In this document: positions 8,573-16,632 of the stretch, one piece after another
How positions within the stretch are numbered: the stretch's first letter is position 1
Layout of the letters: the number at the start of each line of letters is the position of its first letter
Assembly (NCBI GenBank): GCA_963841965.1
Contig: CAWJES010000010.1
Coordinates: 496,001-560,000, forward strand
Direction: 5' to 3'
From: Palsa-459 sp963841965
GTDB taxonomy: Bacteria > Actinomycetota > Acidimicrobiia > Acidimicrobiales > RAAP-2
Length of the DNA: 64,000 bases
Position numbers and translations under genes: made by a program
The notes under the pieces: model-generated
Databases searched by the model: none
What the model saw: only the letters and a program-made list of their open reading frames with translations
What the model was told of the DNA's origin: nothing

Positions 8573-9151
8573 TCAGTTTGCCGTGTTGCGGCGGAAGTTC
8601 TCGGCGTACCGGCTGGGCGTCGGCCCGCGCTGCCCGAGGTACTTCGAGTTCAGGCCGCTCGAGCCGTACGGGCGATCGGCCGGCGTCGTCATCTGGAAGA
8701 AGCTGATCTGCCCGATCTTCATCCCCGGATACAGGGTGATCGGGAGGTTCGCGACGTTGGAGAGCTCCAAAGTCAGGTGCCCGTCCCACCCGGCGTCGAC
8801 GAAACCCGCGGTCGAGTGGATGAGGAGGCCCAGCCTCCCGAGTGAGCTCTTTCCCTCAAGCCGTGCGACGAGGTCGCTGGGGACCTTGACCCGCTCGACC
8901 GTGGCACCGAGCATGAACTCGCCGGGATGCAGGATCAGCGGACCCTCCGGCCCGACATCGACGAGCTCGGTCAGGTCCTCCTGGTCCTCGCGGACGTCGA
9001 TCACACGCGACGTGTGGTTGCGGAAGAGCCGGAAGTACTGGTCAACATGGAGATCCACTGAGGAAGGCTGGATGCACTCCTCACCGAGCGGATCGATGAC
9101 GATCCGACCGGCCTCAATGGCTTCACGGATGGACCGGTCAGAGAGAACCAT
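8573..9151 (-). CDS. dcd: dCTP deaminase, probably bifunctional dCTP deaminase/dUTPase
   Basis: A 192-residue cytosolic pyrimidine enzyme making dUMP or dUTP for thymidylate synthesis. The core LARLEGKSSLGRLGLL and HSTAGFVDAGWDGHLTLELS includes the catalytic Glu and nucleotide-binding residues. The C-terminal tail GQRGPTPSRYAENF closes over the active site. The ELSNVANLPITLYPGMKIGQ stretch is nearly identical to that of the mycobacterial enzyme, which performs both deamination and dUTP hydrolysis, so bifunctionality is likely. It is divergent from the tRNA-Gly gene. Confidence 0.95.
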   Translation of the reverse strand: MVLSDRSIREAIEAGRIVIDPLGEECIQPSSVDLHVDQYFRLFRNHTSRVIDVREDQEDLTELVDVGPEGPLILHPGEFMLGATVERVKVPSDLVARLEGKSSLGRLGLLIHSTAGFVDAGWDGHLTLELSNVANLPITLYPGMKIGQISFFQMTTPADRPYGSSGLNSKYLGQRGPTPSRYAENFRRNTAN

Positions 9152-9181
9152 GGCGCGTGAAGGCTAGTCTTTGGAAGCTCT

Positions 9182-9255
9182 GCGGGCGTAGTTCAGCGGC
9201 AGAACATCAGCTTCCCAAGCTGAGAACGCGGGTTCGATTCCCGTCGCCCGCTCCA
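9182..9255 (+). tRNA. tRNA-Gly (anticodon CCC), CCA encoded
   Basis: A complete cloverleaf: acceptor GCGGGCG pairs with CGCCCGC, the D-arm is GTTC...GAAC, the anticodon stem TCAGC/GCTGA encloses loop TTCCCAA (anticodon CCC at 9214-9216), and the T-arm is CGGG-TTCGATT-CCCG. Discriminator T is followed by an encoded CCA (9253-9255). Confidence 0.97.
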
Positions 9256-9666
9256 CATGGGCTGCATCCCGATGAGTGGACCAGCCTCATGGCAGTTCGG
9301 CTGTTTGGTTGTGTGAGTGCAGAAGTTCGAACTCGTCCGGCGTGCCAGACCCTCACGCAGCTGCCTGCGATCCTCCACAATGCGTGACTCAGACAGATCG
9401 ATTCGAGTGCCCTTGGCCCTCCTACCAAGTTGGCCACGCAGGATTGGAGTCTCGTTGCCTGTTTTCTCAGGAGGTGGGGGACTCCGCACTTTGCGTCGCA
9501 GCGCACCGTGCGCCCAGATCGCCCACGCGTGTCTGCTGGGCTGCGTCTTCCCCGGACTCCGTCGCCTGCGGCGACTGGGAATCCGCACGGCAACACGATC
9601 TCGGGCAACGATGGCGTGCCGGTGGTCGAACTCCAACGCACGCGACGCTGTCGGAGGAGCCTCGAC
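9256..9666. other. Intergenic region between tRNA-Gly and the kinase/cyclase gene
   Basis: About 410 bases with no gene I can support. Open frames exist on both strands but lack ribosome sites and family resemblance. I see no integrase remnant and no repeat of the tRNA 3' end here. Confidence 0.5.
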
Positions 9667-12600
9667 TCAGCCATCCTCTCCGTCGACGAAGAACATCTCG
9701 AGCTTGCCCTTGCCCTTCGCCTCCACCAGACCGCGGGGGGTGCAGCGGAAACTGGGCGGCAGCAACGCGCGGGTCGCCGCCGAGACGTTGACCCGCCCCG
9801 GCTCGCCCGAGGACTCCATGCGCGACGCGACATTGACGGTGTCACCCCAGACGTCATAGAGGAACCGCCGCTCGCCGATGACCCCGGCGACGAGCGATCC
9901 GGTGTGGACCCCGACGCGGATCTCGAACGGCGGCCGGCCGTCCACCTCGTCACCATCGCGGACATACGCGACCATGTCGAGCGCGGCGCGCACGACGTCG
10001 ACCACGTGGGTGTCGGTGCGGATGGGCAGGCCGCCGACCGCCATGTACGAGTCGCCGATGGTCTTGAGCTTCTCCACGCCGCGCCGATCGCAGATCCGGT
10101 CGAACGCCGTGAACACCCGGGCCAGCACCGCGACCAGCTCCTCGGCCGACAGCGTTGCCGACAGCTCCGTGAACCCCTTGCAGTCGGTGAACAGCACCGT
10201 CGCCGACGGCACGGCGACCGGCCTCGCCCGACCGGTCCGCTTCAGCTCTGCCGCGATCGCCTCCGGCAGCACGTTGTCCAGGATCGAGTCTGCGCGGTCC
10301 CGCTGGACCTCGGCCTCCTGGCGGGCGTCGAGCAGCTGGGAGGTGCGGTGGCGGACCTGGTCCTCCAGCCGCTCGTAGAGCTCGGCGTTGCGCAGCGAGA
10401 TCGCGGTCTGGGCGGCGAGGGCCCGCAGGACCTCGAGCCGGGCCTGCGGGAAGGCGTGCGGGGTGAGCCCGTTCTCGAGGTAGAGAACAGCGAGCAGGCG
10501 CTGTTGGAGCACGACCGGCACGACCGCGACCGAGCGCACCTCGGTCGCGACGACGTGGGGATCGGAGCGGTACTGGATCGACGTCGTCGCGTCGTCGATC
10601 ACGACGTCGTCGAGCGACCGGGCTGCGTAGGCGACCGCGCCGACCAGCAGGGGGAAGGCCTCGACCGGCGAGTCGACCCGCTCGACGACGAGGTCGGCCG
10701 ACGCGACGGCCCGGACCCGCAGCGCGTCGGCGTCGTCGACCACGGCCAACAGGCCGCGGCTGGCCCCGCCGACCTCGATGGAGAGCCGGACGAGCGCCGC
10801 GACGACGCCATCGACCTCGACCTCACCGGAGATCGCGCTCGCCGCGCCGAACAGTGCGACGGTGTCGAGGTCGGTGGTGTGCTCGACCGTCCCGCCCCTG
10901 CTGGTGGCGCCCGCGTCCTGGGCCGTGGTCGCCCCCTGCAGCACCGCGGTGAACTCGGCGTCGAGCGCGTCGACCTTGGCCACCGCCCCCCACGACTCGT
11001 AGTGGTGCCGGGCCTCGAGCAGGTACCCCCGGCCGATGGCCGGGTGCCCGAGGCCCAGGTGGTAGCGGCCGGCCAGCTCGTTGGCCAGGGCGAGATCGGC
11101 CCACCAGCCGTGGTCGCGTGCCGCCCCGATGGCCTCCTCGTAGCGGTGGATGGCCGTCGCCTCGTCGCCCTTGGCCCGGGCCACCTCGGCGTCGACCAGC
11201 GCGACGCGGTGGCGCACGTTGTGCGGGGCGTGGGTCTCCCACTTGGCGAGCGAGCGCCGGGCCTTCCCCGCACGGCCGAGCGCGGCGCGGGCGTGGGATC
11301 CGGAGCCCGCCGCGACCGCGGCGTTCACCAGCCCGGCCAGGTAGGCCTGGAAGATCGAATACACCGTCGAGGCCGCCGCGCCCTTGTGCTCGTCGGCCTC
11401 GGCCAGCAGCCCGGCTGCCCGCCCGGGATCGCCGAACAGGTAGGCCAGGTGGGCGCCGTAGAGGCAGCGGAGCAGCAGGTTGGTCTGGTCGTTCGCAGCC
11501 GTGTGGACGTCGAGCATGGCCGACTCGTCGTAGGCGGCTCCCCGCAGGCGCGTCGGATCAGGTGCGTCGCCCAGCAGGCACCGGGCCAGCTGCTCGTTCA
11601 TGAGGATGGTCTGGAGGGTGGTGTCGTTCTGGAGGTGGCGGATCGCCTCGGCGAAGTCAGTCGCGGCCTGGGCGACGTCGGCGAGCGGGTCGCCGACGTA
11701 GAGGGCCATCGTCGTCGACATGAACGCGCCGAATGCGGCATACGTCAGGTCGCCACCGTCCCAGCAGGCCCGATAGTTGTCCCGCAGGTCGTCGCGACTC
11801 AGGCGCCAGTGCTCCTTCCACAGCCGCAGGTGGGCGTTGTAGAGGTGGGTCGCCCGATGGCGCATGCGAGCCACGTCGGACCGCTCGTTGAGATGCATCG
11901 CCAGCTGGCCGGCCTCGACCCCCTTGTCGATCTGGCCCAGCGAGCACAGCACGAGCCCCCAGACCGAGAAGCCGAACGGCGACTCCGCGGCGACGCCGGA
12001 CCGCAGCGTCGTGCGGACCATGCTGAAGGCGAGCAGCGGCAGCAGGTTCGGCCGGGCGTAGTAGGCGGACTCGGAGATCCGCATCTGCAGGCGCAACGAT
12101 GCCAGCACCACCGGGTCGGTCGAGTTCGGGAGCAACCGCAGCTCATCGGGGGAGACCTTGCGCAGTGCCAGCTTCGTCTGCACCAGGCCCTGCAGGATGT
12201 CGCGCTGGGACGGGTCCGCCGGCAGCTTGACCCCGACGAGGCGAAGCGCCTCGACCGCGCGCTCGATCGCCGGGACGAGGTCGTTTCGGGCGTTCAGCGC
12301 CTGGACGACGATGTCGTGGGCGCGCAGGACGGACTCCAGGTCGCCGCAGTGGTCGATGACCTCGGCAGTCCAGTGGTCGATCCGATCCTGGGCGTCGACG
12401 AGGTAGGCCGCCTCGGCACCCCCGAGCGCGACCTCACGGGCGAGCCCGTGGTCGGCGACCCACGGTTCGGTCCCGAGGAGCCCCCACGCGCCATCGAAGT
12501 AGCGCAGCGCCGGGTCGAACGCTGCAGCGCCCGACGCCCGCTCGCCAGCCGTCGCGGCCAGTCGGGCGAAGGCCGGCCGCTCGTCGGCGTGGAGCAGGTC

Positions 12601-14787
12601 GGCGGCGGCCAGGGCGTGCTCGACCAGGTCGAACAACTCGGCTCCGGACGCGTCTCGGCTGCGGAGCCGACGGGCGATGGCGAGGTGGAGCCGGGTCACG
12701 TCAGCCTCGCTCAGCAGCTCGCGCGCCGCCTGCTGGACCCGGTCGTGGGCGAAGCGGTATGTCGGCGCGATCGATGCGTCGAGGTCGTCGGCGACCAGCC
12801 CCTCGACCACGAGCGACCCGTCGACCCGGCTCACGAGGTCGCCCAGCAGCGCCGGCTCGATCAACTGCGCCGCCTCGGACAGCGTCCACCCTGCGACCTC
12901 GGCCACCTCGCGCAGGCCGAACCGCTCGCCGAGGAGCGCCCCGATGCCGAGGGCACGCTGGGTGCCCGGGTCGAGGCCGACGAGCACCCCGGTCAGCAGG
13001 TCGACAACGTTGTCGGTCAGCGCGACCGCGTCGAGGGCGTCGAGGCTCCAGCCCCACCGGTGCGTGGCTCGGTCCCGGGCGATCACGCCGGACGCACCGA
13101 GTGAGCCGAGCAGCCGCACCAGGAAGAACGGGTTGCCGCCCGACTTGGCGGCCAACCGGTCTGCCAGGTCGGCGACCTCGTCCGGCTCGCGCTGGAGCGT
13201 GTCGGCAACGAGCTGGCGGACGTCGCTCGGTGCGAGCGGCCCGAGCGAGATGGTGCGGACGGTCCCACCCTCGGCCGCGAGGTCGTCGACGAGGGTGAGC
13301 AGGGGGTGGCCGGAGTCGACATCGTTCGAGCGATAGGCGCCGACGAGCAGCGTGCCGGTCGCGGCAGGGTCGGTGACGAGGGCCTGCAGCAGGTGCATGG
13401 ACGGCAGGTCGGCCCACTGCAGGTCATCGAGGAAGACGACCAGGGGGTGCCACGCCGCCATCGCCCGCAGCAGTCGGCGCAGCAGGAACGCGAACCGCGC
13501 CTCGGCCTCGGCCGGCGGAAGCGCAGCAGCGGGCGGCTGGTCCCCGACGAGCATCGCGGCCTCGGGCACGACCTCGACGAGCAGCGGGAGCTGCTCGCCC
13601 GCCGCGTCGACGAGGAGGTCGCGCCACCGGGCGACCTCCGCGTCGGGCTCGCCCAGCACCGAGCGCAGCAGGCGGCCGAGCGCGGCCAGGATCGCCGCGT
13701 ACGGCGTGCCGCGCTGGAACTGGTCGTGCTTGCCCTCGACGTAGAACGCCCGGGTCTCGAGCATCGCCGGCCGCAGCTCGTTGACGAGCCGGGTCTTGCC
13801 GATGCCCGCCCAACCACCGACCAGCAGCAGCTCGCAGCGCCCCGAGCGGACCCGTTCGAAGGCCTGGAGCAGCTCGTCCAGCTCCCGGTCCCGGCCGTAG
13901 AGGTGCTCGGGGACGAGGAGGCGCGACGGACCGTCGTCGGTCCCGAGGTCGAACGACGACCCGTCGCCGCCGGCGAACCGCTCGGCGCATCGCAGGAGGT
14001 CGGCCGCGAGGCCGTCCGCGCTCTGGTAGCGGTCGTCCGCCCCCTTCATCAGCAGCCGGTCGATGATGTCGGCCAGGGCCGCGGGGACTTCGGGCCGAAC
14101 TGCGTCGACGCGATCGGGCTGGCGGGCGATGTGGGCGTGGATCACGTCCAGGGGGTCGTCCGCCGTGAACGGCGGGCGGCCGCACAGCAGGTGGTAGAGG
14201 GTGGCACCCAGCGCGTAGAGGTCGCTTCGAGAGTCGACCGAGCGGTTCATCCGGCCCGACTGCTCGGGGGCCAGGTAGGCCAGCGTGCCGAGCAGGGCGT
14301 CGGACGAGGCTTCGGCCACTTCGTGGCGCTGGAGCCGGCTCGCGATGCCGAAGTCGATCAGCTCGACCGCGCCGGTCGAGCGGTTCCAGACCAGGTTGGC
14401 CGGGCAGACGTCCTTGTGGATCACGCCGAGGTCGTGGATACGGGCAAGGGTCTCGGCCACCTGCCGGGCGATGGCCAGCACGTCGGCGACCTCGAGCGGC
14501 CCGTCGGCCACGACCTGATCGAGGGAGGTCGCGCCGACGTCGACCAGCACCAGCGTCGGCTCGTCGCCGTCGTCCAGCTCCAGGCAGTCGACCGAGCCCG
14601 GTCCCGCGGCGAGCCGGGTCAGCTGGTACTCGGCCTGGAACCTGGCTTGGGCCTCGGGACTCGGCCGCGGACCGCGCAGGACCTTGAGGATGACCCGGCG
14701 GCTGTCCGATGACCGTCGGGCCCGGTAGACGACCGACTGACGGCCGTCGCTCAACCGGACCTGGTCATCGAAGCCGGTCGGCGCCAT
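9667..14787 (-). CDS. Multidomain signalling protein: Ser/Thr kinase - AAA ATPase - helical repeats - GAF - class III adenylate/guanylate cyclase
   Basis: A 1706-residue protein, last gene of the lipoxygenase operon (3 bases after the previous stop). Kinase, residues ~5-270: ATP-binding Lys in VILKVL, catalytic loop HKDVCPANLVWN, LIDFGIA, and LAPEQSGRMNRSVD as activation segment; the glycine loop is degenerate (LSDGRQSVVYRA). STAND/AAA ATPase, ~285-650: YGRDRELDEL, Walker A GWAGIGKT near 322, Walker B VVFLDDLQWAD near 450. A long alpha-helical TPR-like region follows, then a GAF domain (~1250-1410), a coiled-coil linker with NAELYERLEDQVRHRTSQLL, and a cyclase (~1525-1690). The cyclase keeps metal-binding Asp in LFTDCKGFT and KTIGDSYMAVGG, the Lys and Asp (VWGDTVN) expected for ATP, and Asn/Arg in NVASRMES. 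No membrane segment is evident. Similar kinase-ATPase-GAF architectures elsewhere usually end in a histidine kinase or cyclase. The ligand is unknown; oxylipins are an inference from the neighbours. Confidence 0.9.
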   Translation of the reverse strand: MAPTGFDDQVRLSDGRQSVVYRARRSSDSRRVILKVLRGPRPSPEAQARFQAEYQLTRLAAGPGSVDCLELDDGDEPTLVLVDVGATSLDQVVADGPLEVADVLAIARQVAETLARIHDLGVIHKDVCPANLVWNRSTGAVELIDFGIASRLQRHEVAEASSDALLGTLAYLAPEQSGRMNRSVDSRSDLYALGATLYHLLCGRPPFTADDPLDVIHAHIARQPDRVDAVRPEVPAALADIIDRLLMKGADDRYQSADGLAADLLRCAERFAGGDGSSFDLGTDDGPSRLLVPEHLYGRDRELDELLQAFERVRSGRCELLLVGGWAGIGKTRLVNELRPAMLETRAFYVEGKHDQFQRGTPYAAILAALGRLLRSVLGEPDAEVARWRDLLVDAAGEQLPLLVEVVPEAAMLVGDQPPAAALPPAEAEARFAFLLRRLLRAMAAWHPLVVFLDDLQWADLPSMHLLQALVTDPAATGTLLVGAYRSNDVDSGHPLLTLVDDLAAEGGTVRTISLGPLAPSDVRQLVADTLQREPDEVADLADRLAAKSGGNPFFLVRLLGSLGASGVIARDRATHRWGWSLDALDAVALTDNVVDLLTGVLVGLDPGTQRALGIGALLGERFGLREVAEVAGWTLSEAAQLIEPALLGDLVSRVDGSLVVEGLVADDLDASIAPTYRFAHDRVQQAARELLSEADVTRLHLAIARRLRSRDASGAELFDLVEHALAAADLLHADERPAFARLAATAGERASGAAAFDPALRYFDGAWGLLGTEPWVADHGLAREVALGGAEAAYLVDAQDRIDHWTAEVIDHCGDLESVLRAHDIVVQALNARNDLVPAIERAVEALRLVGVKLPADPSQRDILQGLVQTKLALRKVSPDELRLLPNSTDPVVLASLRLQMRISESAYYARPNLLPLLAFSMVRTTLRSGVAAESPFGFSVWGLVLCSLGQIDKGVEAGQLAMHLNERSDVARMRHRATHLYNAHLRLWKEHWRLSRDDLRDNYRACWDGGDLTYAAFGAFMSTTMALYVGDPLADVAQAATDFAEAIRHLQNDTTLQTILMNEQLARCLLGDAPDPTRLRGAAYDESAMLDVHTAANDQTNLLLRCLYGAHLAYLFGDPGRAAGLLAEADEHKGAAASTVYSIFQAYLAGLVNAAVAAGSGSHARAALGRAGKARRSLAKWETHAPHNVRHRVALVDAEVARAKGDEATAIHRYEEAIGAARDHGWWADLALANELAGRYHLGLGHPAIGRGYLLEARHHYESWGAVAKVDALDAEFTAVLQGATTAQDAGATSRGGTVEHTTDLDTVALFGAASAISGEVEVDGVVAALVRLSIEVGGASRGLLAVVDDADALRVRAVASADLVVERVDSPVEAFPLLVGAVAYAARSLDDVVIDDATTSIQYRSDPHVVATEVRSVAVVPVVLQQRLLAVLYLENGLTPHAFPQARLEVLRALAAQTAISLRNAELYERLEDQVRHRTSQLLDARQEAEVQRDRADSILDNVLPEAIAAELKRTGRARPVAVPSATVLFTDCKGFTELSATLSAEELVAVLARVFTAFDRICDRRGVEKLKTIGDSYMAVGGLPIRTDTHVVDVVRAALDMVAYVRDGDEVDGRPPFEIRVGVHTGSLVAGVIGERRFLYDVWGDTVNVASRMESSGEPGRVNVSAATRALLPPSFRCTPRGLVEAKGKGKLEMFFVDGEDG

Positions 14788-14790
14788 CGG

Positions 14791-16626
14791 TCAGATGTGA
14801 ATCGAGTTGGTCAGGTTGCTCGGCAGCAACGTGGTGAACGGCACGTAGCGGCGCAGGTTGTGGTCGGTGATCTCGCGCTCGACGACAGCCAGGTCGGCGT
14901 GGAACGCGTCGACCAGCGGCCGCACCGCGGGGTCGGTCAGGTAGCAGCCGTAGTCGCCCAGGTGGTTCATCCGCGTGTTCGAGACGTTCCAGGTGTCCGC
15001 GATGGCGGCGTCGACCCCCTCGAGCGGGGCGAACAGGAACAGCCAGTCGTCGGGGCCGTAGTCGACGTCGGGGTCCGGCGGCGGTGCGTAGGTGGCGGTC
15101 GGGTTGCACAGGACGAACCCCATGTCGTCGTAGACGCGGTAGTTGATCACCGCGTGGTACGGCGAGATCCGCCAGATCGCGTTCGTGAAGAACGCGGCCA
15201 GCTCGGCCCGGCTCCGCGGCCGGGGGATCGTCGGCATCTCGACCGCATTGGGGCCGTCGACCGCCTGGAGCTCGGCGAACCAGTCGATGAGCTCGGGGTC
15301 CTGGTCGACCGCGTCGTCGCTCGGGTAGTAGTGCTCGACGTAGCCGGTGGCGAACCGCCGGATCGCGAGTGTCACCCGCTCGGAGTCGTCCCGGAACGGG
15401 TAGTCCGGCAGGACGTCGTGGCTGGCGACGCCGCGCCGCGCGAACTCCCGCTCGGTCGACCGTTCGGTCCAGTCGAACATCGACCACCCCTTCTTCGAGA
15501 GCTGCGCGGTGCCGCGGACCGACACGCTCTGCAGCGTCGGGGTCAGCCCGCCCGGCTCGAACAGGTCCTTCGTCGCGAGGTTCACCCCGACGGTGCGCTC
15601 GATGTGCGGCTCGAGCAGGACCATCATCGGGTGGTTCGGTGCGAGGTTGCGCCGGGCGCTGATCGCGAGCGCGCCGGCCAGCATGTGGCACAGGGTGCCG
15701 TGCTCGACCACCCCGTGGTAGTTGCTCTCCGACGCCAGGTACTGGTAGCGCGCCAATCGCCAGTGCTCGCCGTCGGCTGGGGTGAAGTACGGGGTCGTCG
15801 CCGGATCCTGCCCGCACTGGATGGCGACGGGCCACAGCTGGGACCGGTCGGGCTCGAGCGCGAACACCGCGACCGCGGGCGGCATCCACTTGCGCCAACC
15901 GTAGGAGACGCCCGTCTCGATCCCCTCCAGGATCCCGAGGTCGATGACGAAGAGCCGGCCATCGCGGTCGGCCGCGTCCAGGGTGTCGTCGGGCCGGGCC
16001 TCGGCGTAGCGCTCGGGGGTGAGGGGCAGCTTCGCCTGCAGCGACGCGAGCTCGCCGGGGGGGACCCACTCGAGGAGGATCGGGTTCTGACCGGCGAGGC
16101 GCAGCCAGGCGAAGAACGCGTCCTCGTCCCAGTGGGCGTACGAGTCGGGCTTCGGCAGCGTCGCCAGCGTCTGCAGCAGCTGCTCCTTCGTCAGCGGCTG
16201 GCGCTCGGACCATGGCCGCGGCGTGCCGTCCGGGTGCTCGGGGTGCCAGATGCGGTCGGTCACCTTCTGGTTGAGCCGGCCTGCAGCGCGCGCGACCCGG
16301 TTCGAGAGCCGCTCGGGCGCGCCATCGTGACTGATGAGATGGGCGACCGCCTTCGCGTTGGCCTTGGTCTGTCGGGCGTGCTTCGCGATCAGCATCGTCT
16401 CGCGCAGGCCGAGGCCGGCGATGATGTCGAGCGTCGTTCCCCAGCTGAACGTCGGGTACGTGCGGTGGCAGAGTCGGTACTCGAGGTCGCGCAGCACCGA
16501 GTCGGCGTCGGCGAACACGAGGCCGTGGTAGCTCTTGTCGAGCTGCCAGATCTCGCGCCGTGCGGCGCGCTCGACCGCCCGCTGCTCGGGGTTCGGATCG
16601 TCCTTCGGGAGGGTGGGTGTGGCCAT
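14791..16626 (-). CDS. Lipoxygenase (first paralogue)
   Basis: A 611-residue lipoxygenase, a non-haem iron dioxygenase that turns polyunsaturated fatty acids into hydroperoxides. All iron ligands are visible: His309 and His314 (EHGTLCH), His491 and Asn495 (YHAVIN), and the C-terminal Ile611 (NSIHI at the end). Other family marks are NHPMMVLLEPH, DYPFRDDSERV and YYPSDDAVDQDPE. There is no PLAT/C2 domain and no signal peptide, so it is predicted to be cytosolic or peripheral. Ala351 probably occupies the stereocontrol (Coffa) position, suggesting S-specific oxygenation, though the alignment needs a one-residue gap. The ATG at 16626 has a GAGGAG just upstream that overlaps the stop of the preceding lipoxygenase gene (6-base gap), indicating coupling. 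Confidence 0.93.
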   Translation of the reverse strand: MATPTLPKDDPNPEQRAVERAARREIWQLDKSYHGLVFADADSVLRDLEYRLCHRTYPTFSWGTTLDIIAGLGLRETMLIAKHARQTKANAKAVAHLISHDGAPERLSNRVARAAGRLNQKVTDRIWHPEHPDGTPRPWSERQPLTKEQLLQTLATLPKPDSYAHWDEDAFFAWLRLAGQNPILLEWVPPGELASLQAKLPLTPERYAEARPDDTLDAADRDGRLFVIDLGILEGIETGVSYGWRKWMPPAVAVFALEPDRSQLWPVAIQCGQDPATTPYFTPADGEHWRLARYQYLASESNYHGVVEHGTLCHMLAGALAISARRNLAPNHPMMVLLEPHIERTVGVNLATKDLFEPGGLTPTLQSVSVRGTAQLSKKGWSMFDWTERSTEREFARRGVASHDVLPDYPFRDDSERVTLAIRRFATGYVEHYYPSDDAVDQDPELIDWFAELQAVDGPNAVEMPTIPRPRSRAELAAFFTNAIWRISPYHAVINYRVYDDMGFVLCNPTATYAPPPDPDVDYGPDDWLFLFAPLEGVDAAIADTWNVSNTRMNHLGDYGCYLTDPAVRPLVDAFHADLAVVEREITDHNLRRYVPFTTLLPSNLTNSIHI

Positions 16627-16632
16627 GGCTCC

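Noticed and set aside
9256..9666. Integrase or attachment-site duplication next to tRNA-Gly
   Set aside because: No recombinase-like coding sequence and no second copy of the tRNA 3' end could be found by reading.
9430..13104. A 1224-codon open frame antisense to the kinase/cyclase gene
   Set aside because: Same reason: complementary-frame composition and no recognisable domain, while the opposite strand encodes a well-supported protein.
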